A DNA stretch of 64,000 nt from Strongylocentrotus droebachiensis (taxonomy: Eukaryota; Echinodermata; Echinoidea; Camarodonta; Strongylocentrotidae): contig JAVYIG010000036.1 in NCBI GenBank assembly GCA_035222895.1, positions 1 through 64,000 on the forward strand, in the 5' to 3' direction. The notes under the pieces are model-generated. The model was not told the origin of the DNA. It did not search any database and saw nothing but the letters and a program-made list of their open reading frames with translations. This document shows positions 1 through 13,943 of this stretch, one piece after another. A program made the position numbers and the translations under genes. Numbering within the stretch: the first letter of the stretch is position 1; every line of letters starts with the position of its first letter.

Positions 1-551
1 CAATTTAAAAAAAAAACTTCATCTTCTGAGGGGCACATGCCCTCAGACACCCCCCCCCCCTGCGTGGCGCGCCCATTCGCCCCCTAACAAAATAACCCGG
101 CGCCGCTCTGTCTGAACTTGTGTCCCCCCCCCCCCCCCCACGGTCTAATTTGGATTGACGCCCATGGGTATTAGGGATAGCTTTGATTTTGAGAATGTTA
201 AAATGAGAATGACAAATAGCCTTACGCTGTTTGTGCAAGTAAGCATGAATCAATTCTAAGGTTACAGCTCAGTGGATTTTTATCAAGGTCAATAGATTAG
301 TAGTCAGGAGTTCAAATAGGACAACAGATTTCACGGGGATAGAATTATTGGACATAATTATCATCACAAGTTGTCGTAATTCTTGTTGGTTGTATGAAAG
401 TTTTTTAAACCTTTGGTGGAAATCAGATCTTGTTAAAAGCCAAGGACACTATATCACCACCACATATGCCAAATCCACCACCCCTAACTAACTAGTCTGC
501 AAGCAAAGAAACTAAAATTAATATTTGTCTGGGTTTGTTTCTCATATTTAG
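1..551. other. Flank and probable 5'-leader intron of the actin gene
   Basis: No coding exon is visible. Long C runs occur near positions 49-60 and 123-139, in a context typical of degraded DNA transposon ends elsewhere in this window. The right edge ends in an acceptor-like ...tcatatttag directly before the actin leader, so part of this stretch is probably the 3' portion of a leader intron. The upstream leader exon and the promoter are not in view. Confidence 0.4.
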
Positions 552-3264
<2,713 letters not shown>

Positions 3265-3273
3265 TGAGAATGC

Positions 3274-3279
3274 AATAAA
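3274..3279 (+). terminator. Candidate actin poly(A) signal AATAAA
   Basis: AATAAA in tgcaataaaaacag lies about 350 bp past the actin stop, in AT-rich DNA. It is the first canonical hexamer I see downstream in a sensible UTR distance. Confidence 0.45.
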
Positions 3280-3455
3280 AACAGTATTAACTACACTATT
3301 TTCTTTATTTGCGGGCATGTAAGCGTTTGTAATTGTAAACACAGTTATATACAGTTATGTATGGGCTAATATATGTTTTCAATATGGCAATGGTAAAGTA
3401 CGGGTTCAGGATTGTAATGGGCAACCATTTGTAATGCAAACAATATATACATATA

Positions 3456-3631
3456 TACAGTCAAACCTGCTTTATTGACCACCTGTCTTCAAAGAGCACA
3501 TTGTTTGTTTCCCTTGATAATGGTTTCTCATTGAAACATGTACTATAGTCACCTGTCTTCAAGAACACCTGCTTATACAGACCACTTTTCTTGCCTCCCT
3601 TTGGTGGTCTGTATAGACAGGTTTCACTGTG
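3456..3631. mobile_element. Small TIR element (MITE), mariner-like ends
   Basis: CAGTCAAACCTG at 3458-3469 is mirrored by CAGGTTTCACTG at 3618-3629 (11 of 12 matched as inverted repeats). Further inside, 'accacctgtcttcaaagagcac' is similar to 'cacctgtcttcaagaacacc'. TA dinucleotides adjoin or lie near both ends, as expected for Tc1/mariner-type MITEs. There is no coding capacity. Confidence 0.5.
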
Positions 3632-3673
3632 TAACAATACATGCATAAACAAACATAATATCATTTTAAGCGA

Positions 3674-3976
3674 TAGGCCATTTTCGTGATGTAACCAAAT
3701 TTAATGCATAAGTCTTTGTTAAGTGCCTCAATACAAGTTATTTTATTCACCTGGTGAGAATAATACATTTCAATAGACAGAATCCGAACTGCATACAGTT
3801 GTTGCCAGGTTGGACAAACATTATGGCTTGACCTACCTAGCAACACTTAATATATGCAGTTGCATTCTGACTATTGAATACTATTATTCCTATCAGGTGA
3901 ATGAAATAATTTGTATTGAGGCACTTCACAAACACTTATGCATTAAATTTGGTCACATTACGAAAATGGCCTATTC
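3674..3976. mobile_element. Foldback element with about 84-bp inverted arms
   Basis: The left arm (about 3674-3757, from taggccattttcg to attcacctgg) and the right arm (about 3893-3976, from atcaggtgaatg to cgaaaatggccta) are imperfect inverted repeats. A spacer of about 135 bp separates them. No ORF is convincing. Confidence 0.7.
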
Positions 3977-4009
3977 AGGAGCCTTGTAGGTCAAATTATG
4001 GGTAACCTA

Positions 4010-4222
4010 CACTATGAATATGACGGACAAAGAAAGCGGACAAAATATACAGCTCCTTAGGTAAACAAAGGAACATCCCTTCACTGCTATTATGTAAAAA
4101 TGTGTAGAACGGGTGTCGCATGCATATTCACCTTTTACATAATAGCAGTGAAGGGATGTTCCTTCGTTTACCTGAGGAGCTGTATATTTTGTCCGCTTTC
4201 TTTGTCCGTCATATTCATAGTG
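4010..4222. mobile_element. Near-perfect foldback, about 95-bp arms, 22-bp loop
   Basis: CACTATGAATATGACGGAC at 4010 is mirrored by GTCCGTCATATTCATAGTG ending at 4222. The arms 4010-4105 and 4128-4222 stay complementary almost throughout (GCTCCTTAGGTAAAC against GTTTACCTGAGGAGC). It is a palindromic non-coding element able to form a long hairpin. Confidence 0.85.
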
Positions 4223-4450
4223 CTAAATAATGCCAATTAATTTTCTAAAGAGGAGTCATACGATATGCCCCATGCCTCCACCTTCAAACCCTACATCCAC
4301 CACTGATGATGTCAATATATGTACGTGAAAGGGTAGTGTGTTTGCTAGAGCTGTCAACATGTGCGTTATTTTTTTTTTGAATGAAACAAGGCGTGTGTGA
4401 TATTCGTGTTCTCAACAGTGGCTTGGCTACAAGGGACCACAGGGGACACG
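4223..4450. other. Short spacer, no gene seen
   Basis: AT-rich DNA with an A/T homopolymer near 4370. I see no exon or repeat I can name. Confidence 0.5.
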
Positions 4451-5075
4451 TGCCCCCTAAGACTTATTGCCAGAAAAAGGAGAGACAAAGAAAGAAAAGG
4501 GAAAAAAGAGATAAAAGGAGCGAGAGAATATTTGAAAAAAAGGATGCTTTGACCACCTTCCACATCTTCCCCCGAATTAGTTGCCCTTGAAATTTGAATT
4601 ACATCAACCGACCCCAACCCAAATACAGGTGCCCGAACCGTACCATGACCAGAATAACATAAGGAAAGACAGAAAGAGAAAGTGATAGAATGATTTTTTT
4701 TTTAATTTCATAAGAGAAGGTGAAAGAAGGAAAGAAAACATAAGAGAAGATGAAAGAAGGAAGAAACAAAGAATAATACGAGGAAAGATAGAAAGAAGAT
4801 GTGATAGAATGATGAAAACAAAGAATAACATATTAAGAGAAGATGAAAGAAGGAAGAAACAAAGAATAATATGAGGAAAGATAGAAAGAAAATATGATAG
4901 AATGATAACAACAACAGCAATAACATTAGGAGATAACAGAAAGAGAAAATGATAAAGAATAGACAATGGAAAGAGAGAAGATGAAAGAAGGAAAAACAAA
5001 GAATAACATAAGGAAAATAAAGAGTATAATAGAATGATAAACGAAAAATAACATGAGAAGTGAAAGAAGGAAAAA
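4450..5075. repeat. Purine-rich degenerate minisatellite
   Basis: The plus strand is almost all A and G, with recurring blocks such as gaaggaagaaacaaagaata and gatagaaagaaaatgtgatag. The period is irregular, roughly 60-70 bp. Long ORFs on the minus strand here are low-complexity F/L/S artefacts. A related block occurs at 6650-6950. Confidence 0.75.
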
Positions 5076-6640
5076 TAGAACAAGCATGCGGGGGCCATTA
5101 CGTCGTCGTGTAGAGAACGGGCGTCGACTAAAAACGAAAAGGGTTATATAAACTAGTGAATAGGACTGGTGTCTGACGCCAATTCGCAGTAGAGGCGGGA
5201 ACGCGGTCCTCGTCCACACAAACGAAAAGCCCATAATGTTAAAATGAGTGAAGAGGCAGCGGCGTAGCTATATGGAGGTACGGGTAGGGAACGTACCCCC
5301 CCCCCCCCTCCGCTTCCCCCAAGTGATGAAATGAATAAAACCACAACAATTACCTTCTGGGCATTCACCCCCCGGCAATTACCAGCGAGACAATCCCCCC
5401 CCCCTCCCCCCTCTAAAGGACAATAACTCCCTAGGACATTTACACCCCGCCTTTCAGGATAACTACCCCTTTAGTCAGGAGCGGCGGAGCGTCTTCCAAA
5501 ATGAGGTGGGGACACCATAAAAAGTGGGCACTTTCTGGAAAATAGGGCACCTAAAAAGGGAACCTCATGTACCGTCAAATAGTTCTACTTCGGTGTTTTA
5601 TAAGTGTATTGGTTAACTTTCCCATAAATATTTTGTGCTTATCTACTTTGTTATTTATCGTTGTATTAATGTTCTTTATATATTTAAATATATATATATC
5701 TATTTATTATACACGTATATATTGGTATGCACAGTGTCATGTTATAATATAATAACAATTCCGCTTTCAGGAAATTCCAAATATTTGGTTTTGTAGCTTT
5801 ACAGATATGTATTTATATGCAAACCTCGCAAAAACGTACATCTTTCGTGGAAAGCAGCAGCACGGGTGTTGCATAAATTACAGAGAAGGGAAATGTGTAG
5901 CAATTCGGTAGTGAAAGTATTTGAAGGACCGTGGGTCCTTGCATGGGATATAATGGGCTCGTAGTCTTTATCCCTCAGATAGTCTTTTACACTCGAATCC
6001 TCCGCTGTTTAAAAAAACAAACTTTCATTAGAATAATGTTATCAATATCGTATTATAATTGTATTATGATTGTATTTGCCCTAGCATTTAAGAACTTGCT
6101 GACATCAAACAAACCCACATACACACGCACAGATACACACCCACGCACAAAAATAAAAGACTAAACAAGGAAAAACAGGCCACCAGTATGTGCGTATATC
6201 TGCATGTGTGCTTGTGTGTGAGTGTGGGGGCCTAGCACACGATGTTTGTGCTTTTGGCAACTGCCCTGGGGTACTTATTAATTAAGATATATTTCATAAA
6301 CAAAATTGTGTAAACAAAAAAAACACACATTCGTTTTTATACAAACACGGCCACTTTCCAAGGAATTTAATTAAGCCGCTATTTGATTCACGATGGAAAC
6401 AAATATACATTATGAGTTACACACTGTTCTCTGTTGTAACGACTGACTTGTATTTGCTTATTTTTTTTTAAAATCTATTTATTTATTTATATATATTTTT
6501 ACAGGTACACAAGATCAGAAATAAATCTGTTTCGCATCTTGGACCTGGTATTAAAAGCATCATATAAAAAGTAGTAACAATAACAAAGTAAAATACACAA
6601 TTCATCATAATAATACAAAATATGGTAGCATAACAATTCA
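5076..6640. other. Intergenic repeat debris
   Basis: It holds a C tract near 5288-5302, remnants of the CAATTACC/GGACAATAACTCCC motif family (5360-5480, related to the arrays at 11.5 and 12.3 kb), a GCGGCGTAGCTA transposon-end-like motif near 5261, and AT microsatellites near 5690 and 6480. I see no gene. Confidence 0.5.
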
Positions 6641-6649
6641 AGGCCTTAA

Positions 6650-6950
6650 CAAAAATAACTTATTAAAGAGTAGGTGATAGAAGGAAGAAACTAAGGATAG
6701 CGAAAGGAAAGATAGGAAGAGAATATAACAAAAACAAAGAACAACACAAAAGAAGGTGATAGAAGGAAGAAACAAAGGATAGCGTAAGGAAAGATAGAAA
6801 TAAAATATAATTAAAACAAGAATGATATAAAAGAAGGGGATAGAATAAAACAAAAAGAATAACATAAAGAAAGATAGACGGAAGAGAAGATGAAAGGTGG
6901 AAAAACAAAGAATATTATAAGAAAAACAGATAGACTGATAAAAAGTGAAA
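6650..6950. repeat. Second purine-rich minisatellite
   Basis: It has the same AAGGAAAGATAGAAG and GAAGGAAGAAACAAAG vocabulary as 4450-5075, in the same orientation. The two probably share an origin. Non-coding. Confidence 0.7.
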
Positions 6951-7036
6951 CAAACTATTGCATAAGATCAGGCACTCTATTCGGGTTTAAATTTCGCGCG
7001 AAACATTTGACCCGCTGACCTTTGCTACCTCAGCAT

Positions 7037-7130
7037 CATGAACGGTCTAGCTCGTTCGCGCTATACCATAGCAACATGAACGGTCTAGCTCGTTCGCGCT
7101 ATACCATGGCAACAAGACAGGTCTAGCTCG
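7037..7130. repeat. 38-bp tandem repeat, 2.4 copies
   Basis: Copies at 7037-7074 and 7075-7112 differ at one base (ccatagcaa/ccatggcaa). A partial third copy (caggtctagctcg) follows. The unit contains AACGGTCTAGCTCGTTCGCG. Confidence 0.85.
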
Positions 7131-8464
7131 AGAGTGTGATCATAAACGAAGCGTACCTCTGGAGCGATCGAGTGGATCGGCCTAGCCTAGATCGGTTTAA
7201 AAAGGGAGTGAGAACGGGGTGAGCTCTTGGGTGTTTATGAGCCGCGAAGCATTTCTAAAAATGCCTTACCATCTATTCATCTTTGTTTCATAAATAATTG
7301 AAGCGTAAAATAACATCCTTTACGAATAAGCTCCGAATCTCATTTGCATATCCTTTTCAATGCATTCCTTATCTGCCCTGAGGCGTACAATGCGTCTAAA
7401 TTTTCTCCTTATTTGGTCAAAAACTCTGGACATAACTCTCGCTTGGGGATCTATGTCCAGGGAAGGGGTAGTTCATTCATTGGTCCCAACATCATTTGAC
7501 TCTCGACCAAGCAAACTAGCAGGTGGCGTCATCCAGTTCTCTCTCTCTCTCTAACTCGCTAAGTTTTTGCGGTCATTCAATAATTCTTGCTTCCTTCTAT
7601 TATATTCAATGTTGATGCGATATGAGATTTGAGTTCAACTCACGCATATATATATACTCTTGTTTAATATTGATTAATTATTCAACGTGTACACTATACT
7701 TATTTAGTAGGATGTTTCTTGTTAGTTCCCACAACTGTGTTAGACTTGTGGGACGCGTGCTCCACCGTTTAAATCATAGCCAACAAAAATGAAGAAAGTG
7801 GGACGCCATGGTGAAGTTGAATGAAGTTTATTTGTTTTTATAAATAAAAACGGAAACCCCTGCATTGTACAGAAGATAAAACAAAAACATCATAAGTACA
7901 ATAATCACATAATTAAATCATGCAAGTCATCATAATTGATTGTGATCGAATTTCTGTAGACAAATGCAGTTCAGTTCAGTTCATATACATTGAAATGCAA
8001 TTAAGAAACCAAGAAATAAAAACATAGTATTCAATATTATCTGTAAATACATGTATAGATATCAAACAGTCTTGACTCCAATCAATTTTATTGAATACAT
8101 AACATAAATATTCCTACGCAACTCACCCTAGACTAAATGTCACGCGGGTAAGAAAAATAATACGTCATCGTCTGTTGTAGAGTAGCTTGTAGCGTGGTGT
8201 GTATATAAGCATGGACTTATGGTATAAGTAACCTTAAACCTCAGCGTGGTGTGTATAACGACACCTTACACCTCAGCAGCTAAAGTAGGAAAAAAACATG
8301 AAACATCAATTATATAATATGGACTTTCACATCTAAATCAGTATTTGCTGTAAAATCCGCATTATCTATATAAACCGAGTCTGATACTTACAGACTACTC
8401 ATCAATCCCGTAAATAACACAAGAATACATTTAACATGCCTCGGTACGTTTCTACCGTACAGTG
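7131..8464. other. No gene recognised
   Basis: AT-rich DNA with a short CT microsatellite near 7540 and a duplicated cagcgtggtgtgtata segment near 8190-8260. Six-frame reading gives only short ORFs without family features. Confidence 0.45.
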
Positions 8465-8649
8465 AATAAAACCAGGCGCAGATCCAGGATTTCTTAGGGG
8501 GGGGCCCAAATGTGAAATTATGCGAGCCAAATATTGGTACGTAATGGTGACCAACAGTGACGTAATGTGGGGGGGGGGGGTCGGTGCAGGGAGGGGCGAA
8601 TTTCTCCCTCCCTCCTCCGCGAAGCTTTGACGTTTCATTATACTATTAC

Positions 8650-9720
8650 AGAAAGAAGACGATTCGTTGTACCGTTCTCGAAAATAATTCTCGTCTGAAT
8701 TTAGTTTATTCCCCTCCCGCGCAAAGCGCGGAAAATTTTACGATTTATTAAATTACTAGAGAAAGAAGACGATTCGTTGTAGAGTTCTCGACTCTTAATC
8801 CTCGTCTGAATTCAGGTTCCTCCTCCCGCGCGAAGCGCGGAAGTTTAAATTAAGTTTCCTTAAATCATTTAATAGAGAAAGAAGACGATTCGTTGTACCT
8901 TTTCGAAAATAATCCTCGTCTGAATTTAGATTCAACCACCCCCCCCCCCTCCAGAGCGAAGCGCGGAAGCTTTTACGATTCATTAAACTATTAAAGAAAG
9001 AAGACGATTCGTTGTACCGTTCTCGACTCTTAATCCTCGTCTAAATTCAGTTTTCCCTCCCCCCCTCCTGCGCGAAGCGCAGAAGCTTTTACGTTTCATT
9101 AAATCATTAGAGAAAGAAGACGATTCGTTGTACAGTACTCGACTCTTAATCCTCGTCTGAATTTAGTTTTTCCCCTCACGCGCGAAGCGCGGAAGCTCTT
9201 ACGTTTTATTAAATTACTAGAGAAAGAAGACGATTCGTTGTACAGTACTCGACTCTTAATCCTCGTCTGAATTTAGTTTTTCCCCTCACGCGCGAAGCGC
9301 GGAAGCTTTTACGTTTTATTAAATTACTAGAGAAAGAAGACGATTCGTTGTAGAGTTCTCGACTCTTAATCCTCGTCTGAATTCAGGTTCCCCCCTTTTA
9401 AGTTTCCTTAAATCATTAGATAAAGAAGACGATTCGTTGTACCGTTTTCGAAAATAATCCTCGACAGAATTTAGTTCCCCCTCCATCCCGCGCGAAGCGC
9501 GTAAGCTTTTACGTTTCATTAAATCTTTAAAGATTCGTATTACCGTTCTCGCCTCTGAATCCTCGTCTGAAATCAGGTTCCCCCCCCCCTCTCCCGCGGT
9601 GCGGTCCCCGCCCTTCCTCTCCTGCGCGAAGCTTTGACGTTTCATTAAATTATTAGAGAAAGAAGACGATGCGTTGTATCGTTCTCTATACTCTTAATCC
9701 TTGTCTGAATTAAAAGATGT
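8650..9720. repeat. About 110-bp minisatellite, about ten units, inside the hAT-like element
   Basis: Units begin with AGAAAGAAGACGATTCGTTG at about 8650, 8760, 8876, 8995, 9111, 9221, 9331, 9421, (9528, degraded) and 9657. Each continues with a TAATCCTCGTCTGAATT core, a pyrimidine run, and a palindromic CGCGCGAAGCGCG block before TTACGTTTCATTAAAT. The minus-strand ORFs here are repeat artefacts. Confidence 0.92.
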
Positions 9721-9864
9721 TCTTTGTCTGCTCCTTTTTCTTGCTACGTCCTCTTCCGATTTGGGGGGACCTTATTATTTTGTGACACTGGCAGGTCACT
9801 ATTTGGCATGGGGTCCAGGGGGCAGAGCCCCTCCCCCCCAAAAAATCAGGGGTTTTAGGCATGG

Positions 9865-9963
9865 GTGTCGATCCGAAACTGATACCTATTCATCAGGGGG
9901 GATGATCTATTCATTCATCCCCCCCCCCCCTGATGAATAGGTATTACGTAAGTATCGACATCC
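9865..9963. repeat. Hairpin around G/C runs
   Basis: GATACCTATTCATCAGGGGG is mirrored by CCCCCTGATGAATAGGTAT, with outer GGTGTCGAT/ATCGACATCC arms. A short loop holds 'gatgatctattcattcat'. Confidence 0.7.
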
Positions 9964-10751
9964 ATGGTTTTAGGCATTCAATTACTGTCAGATGAGCATC
10001 TAAGGGCCCGCCGTAGGGCCCTAGATGGAATCCCGGGGGCAGAGCCCCAGGAAGCTTAGGGGTTTTAGGCATTTAATCACGGTCAAATGAGCATATTTTG
10101 ATGCCTCATTATTTTTTAACACTGGCAGTTATCTATTATTTCTTTCTTGCTCTCATTCTATTTTATTTCTCTTTAATAAACTTTTTCAAAAAAAGTGTCG
10201 GGGGGGGGGGCTCGAGGCTCCCGATCCCCGCCGTACCTCGGGCCCTGACATGCAGCAATCTCAATAATCGTATTTCTTGCCTGGCTGTAAATTTACGAAT
10301 TTGTCATTTTCCAACAAACACATAATTTACTAAAAAGTGAGGAAAAATCTCGAAAATTATGTCATTTCAGCATTATTTGTAATCCACCGTTATTTGTTTT
10401 GGGCTAGAAATAAACCACGTTTGAATTTGCCCCAAGCACCCCCCCCCCCCCCCCCCCCCTCTCCCCAATCAGTACGCCAGTATCTCCTCTTTTCCTTTTT
10501 CTTTCCCTTTCCTTCCTTCTCTCTTATTTTTTTGATGGGGGGGGGGGGGGTCAACAGCCCGGGAGGCAAGGCCCTTTCGGCCCCCGATCTCTTTCTTCCC
10601 CCTTTTCTATTCTTCTTCCTCTTCTTCCTTTCCCTTTCTCTCCTCTTTCCCTTTCCCTTCTTTTCCTTTCTTTTCTCTTTTTTTTTTTTTTTGCGGGGGG
10701 GGGGGGCAAGGCCCGCTCGGCCCTCCCCCTGGATCCGCGCCTGAATAAAAC

Positions 10752-11220
10752 ATCTCATTACATAATATACAATAATTGAATCGACTCGTATATTACGACA
10801 TCATAAACACTGGTAGCAAAGTAAAACTCAATAGCATCAAATATATTCAATTATCTCTACATACCTGTATAAATGTTGCAACACAAACATGCTACATTGA
10901 CGGCTTTAGCTTAAGCGTGTCGGAAGGAGTAAATTGAAACAACCAGCTTCGCTTAAAGCAAGTGAACGAATGTCCGTTATATAAAATGCCCATCAGGGCC
11001 TTGCCTGACATAGCGCACGTTCGGAAGGACTACTTTTCGAGCATGAATGCACATCCTTCTAAACTAAGTATAATAATCAATTTTAGGATAGAACAATTAA
11101 ACATACATGAGAAAATATCATAATTTCATTACGGTACATTTAACTTTACCTACAAACAATTTATAGATAAATAATCAAGGGACTACTTTGTCCTTAACGT
11201 AAGTACACAGACCCACGTGA
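10752..11220. other. No gene recognised
   Basis: Unremarkable AT-rich DNA. No splice-bounded ORF, repeat or RNA gene is seen. Confidence 0.45.
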
Positions 11221-11520
11221 CCAGGCGCGTACACAGGGGGGAGGGGGGTTGGGGGGTTAAACACCCCCCCCCCTTATTTTATGTGTGTAAACCCCCCCCC
11301 CCCACAACCCCCCTAAACCCCCCCCCCCCCCTTTGGATATTTTTTTTTTTTTTTTTTTTTTTTTTAATTATAAACAAAATTATTCCCATGGCTGACCTAA
11401 AAAGTGACCATACCCCCCCCCCCCCAACGGAGCAAAATGTCAAATTTTCAAATTTCGAGACCAAAAAAAAAAAAAAAAAAGTGTCCCCTTACCCCCCTCC
11501 CCCCCCCCCCTAGTTTTCCT
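11221..11520. repeat. C, G, T and A homopolymer cluster
   Basis: It begins CAGGCGCGTACACAGGGGGG, similar to the hAT-like end at 8473, then passes through successive C, T (about 25), C and A (about 18) runs. It is probably a decayed or truncated transposon. I do not find its second end. Confidence 0.5.
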
Positions 11521-11812
11521 AGGAAGTAGTTGACTGGGGTGGTTATCCGGGGGTGGATGTCCAGGGGGTAGTTGTCCTGGAAGGTGGTTGCCCTAGGGGG
11601 TAGTGTCCTAGGGGGTAATTGGCCGGGGGTAATTGTCCTAGGGGTAGTTTTCCTAGGAGGTAGTTGATTTAGTGTGAATATCCGGGGGTGGATGTCCAGG
11701 GGCTAGTCGTCCTGGAGGGTGGTTGCCCTAGGGGAAAGTCTCCTAGGATGTAGTTGACTGTGGGTATTTATCCGGGGTGGATGTCCAGGGGGTAGGTGTC
11801 CGGATACGCACA
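11515..11812 (+). repeat. GGGGGTAGTTGTCC degenerate tandem array
   Basis: Short units of about 19-20 bp vary around gggggtagttgtccta. They are organised in a longer repeat of about 130 bp (taggaggtagttga...gggtggatgtccaggg) seen about twice. An oppositely oriented array lies at 12300-12530. Confidence 0.75.
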
Positions 11813-12299
11813 GACACTGATAACACGTAAGACCATGCATTTCAGATATTGTTAAACGAAATCCGGACTAAGATAAACTGGGAAAAAGGGGGATGGGGTA
11901 GATCATTTGCATCAGTAGCACCTTCATCGTGGTTTAAGTTACCCTTTTCTCTTCCAACAGCCAATACCTTCCCAGCTTTTTAAGCCATAATTAAGACCCA
12001 CCTTATGTTTACTGGTACCAATTACAATTTCCCTTCTGAGAGTTCACCTTATTGTTAATACAATTCAAATATTTGTAAGGATTTAATTTGGAAATTTTAA
12101 ATTGAAATTATTCTATAGGCGCCTTGAACATCTGTAGAGATAAATATGTGCCCTTAATAAATATGTTCATAATTGTTAATATTGCTGTGTTGTATCGAAT
12201 TTAATTTCAGTAAAACGTCGACTAGATGCTACTTTAAAGTCAGGCCGTGAACAGAATTTCAAACATGACAACACATGAATACAAATTATATAAAAGAAA
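11813..12299. other. Spacer between two arrays
   Basis: AT-rich, with no gene. It separates the plus-oriented array at 11515 from the minus-oriented one at 12300. Confidence 0.4.
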
Positions 12300-12645
12300 C
12301 GGTTCTAGGACAACTACCCCCTAGGGCAACAACCCTGTAGGACGACTACCCCCCTCCCCCCTCCCCCCTCCCCTTCCCCCCTCCCCCTCCCCCTCCCCCC
12401 ACCTACAGACAACTACCACAATAAACTATCCCCCGGGCAACTACCCCCGGACAACTACCCCCAGACAACTTTCCCCTACGACAACCATTCTCAAAGACAA
12501 ATTCCACCCTGAAAAAACTACCCTAGACCTAGGGGGTAGTTGTCCGGGGAGTAGTTGTCCTAGGAAGTAGTTTTCCAGAGGTAGTTGTCCTAGGGGTTAG
12601 TTTACTGGGGGAGTTGTCTGAGGGCTAGTTGTCTGGGGATAATAT
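12300..12645. repeat. Inverted and then direct copies of the GGACAACTACCCC motif
   Basis: From 12306 the motif reads ctaggacaactaccccctag (the complement of the 11515 array), and includes a run of ctcccccctcccc. From about 12530 it switches to tagttgtccgggg orientation, so the array has a palindromic turn near 12525. Confidence 0.7.
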
Positions 12646-13943
12646 CCAATACAAACAGTTGGATAATCGAATTCTGATGCCAACGAAATTGTAGAATATC
12701 GTTATCTCGTGTATGCACACGATAAAAGAAACATTTGATAACAGATACAAGCCTTTTAATTGGCAAAGTATACTGTGCATTAGCCTGACAATAGAATAAT
12801 GAAATTACGCAGGAAGCGTTCTTTAAACTTAAATAGTAATAAGAAGATAAGCCGGAAGCAGATAATTTGCCAAATACATGATAATCCCATTCCATTGTCA
12901 AAGACAAAATCGTTATCTTTTGTGTGAACATGATAGAAACGCGTTCTAATTTGGCAAAGTAGTTGAATGCCGTGACGATAATGCATTTCTCTCTTTAATA
13001 TAGAATATATTGAACCGGTAGATTATTTAATAGCTTTCAATTTTTGAGAAAAAAAAAATTGAAAGTGTAGTGCCACGTAGTTAATTAATTAAGATTATGT
13101 TAGATTAAACACTGCACCCCAAACGAGAAGAGCTCACTCTTACTAGGTATAGCACACCAAAGATAAGTACAACAAACACATGTTATCTGATGATTGCAAA
13201 TGATCAAGCGTTATGAAAGCTTTAAAAAAAAAAAACAGAATTGAAATCGGTCAATCCGTTGTGATTTTATACCATTTTTTTATATCGCAAAATTACAGAA
13301 AAACCTGCCAGAAATGGTCAAATTGGCAAAAATGGCAAAATTCGACAACGTTGACCACTTAATTTATCACTTTCTTGGACACAAATAATAAATTAAATTA
13401 TCAGACACTAAAAAAAATCATCTTTGTGGTAAAAAATACAAACAAGAAAATTCATATACCTATTACCGTTTTGAAAACAGAAGCCAACAAAATCAGTCAT
13501 TTTGGCCATTTTTGCGAATCTGCAGATATGAAAAAGTTGTGAAAATAACTAAGTCCGCCTAATTAATATGCTCATATGTAATCCAATCAAAACCGAACAT
13601 GATACAGACAGGTATGGAAATATATTTCATTTGAAATAATAAAAAATCATGAATATTCATCAAATATGCAAATTAGGTCATTTCAGCTAATTGTATATTC
13701 GCGAACTCATTATGCAAATTAGGAAAGTCAAACCGTTCATTTTTTGGCATTTTTTTAATCATATATTCATAGATCATATTTACACCAAATATTAACCTTA
13801 AATTCCAAATATTTTTGCAATTACTTGGATCACCGTCACAGCTATTTCTTTGTGTTTCACAAATTATTCAGAAAAACCGATCATAAGATAAGAATTTGCA
13901 GATTTTCAGCTACATCACGGTATATTTTTGTATTTTTTTAAAG
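12646..13943. other. No gene recognised; one imperfect direct repeat and a hairpin
   Basis: Two diverged copies of an atcgttatct...catgata...ttggcaaagta segment lie near 12697-12770 and 12910-12962. CTTTCAATTTTTGAG pairs with the A-rich complement ending at 13065. The rest is AT-rich. Confidence 0.45.

Larger units (their letters stand above)
8465..10751. mobile_element. Non-autonomous hAT-like element with 8-bp target duplication
   Basis: The left end CAGGCGCAGATCCAGG (8473-8488) is mirrored by CCTGGATCCGCGCCTG (10728-10743), matching at 15 of 16 positions. The eight bases outside are identical, AATAAAAC, at 8465-8472 and 10744-10751. A CAG-starting TIR with an 8-bp target duplication is the known signature of the hAT superfamily. 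The 2,271-bp interior has no transposase. It holds a minisatellite, a hairpin, and GGGGGCAGAGCCCC motifs that occur twice (near 9812 and 10034). It ends in long C, T and G tracts. Confidence 0.8.

Noticed and set aside
259-320. tRNA-like A-box and B-box text (cagctcagtgg ... gagttcaaat), a possible SINE head
   Set aside because: No cloverleaf folds convincingly, the B-box is degraded and no tail is seen. Too weak to annotate.
4604-5098. 164-codon minus-strand ORF rich in F, L and S
   Set aside because: It is the complement of a purine-rich minisatellite and has the expected low-complexity composition.
10337-10744. 135-codon Pro/Phe/Leu ORF and its antisense Lys/Arg/Glu ORF
   Set aside because: They lie wholly within C, T and G homopolymers at the end of the hAT-like element.
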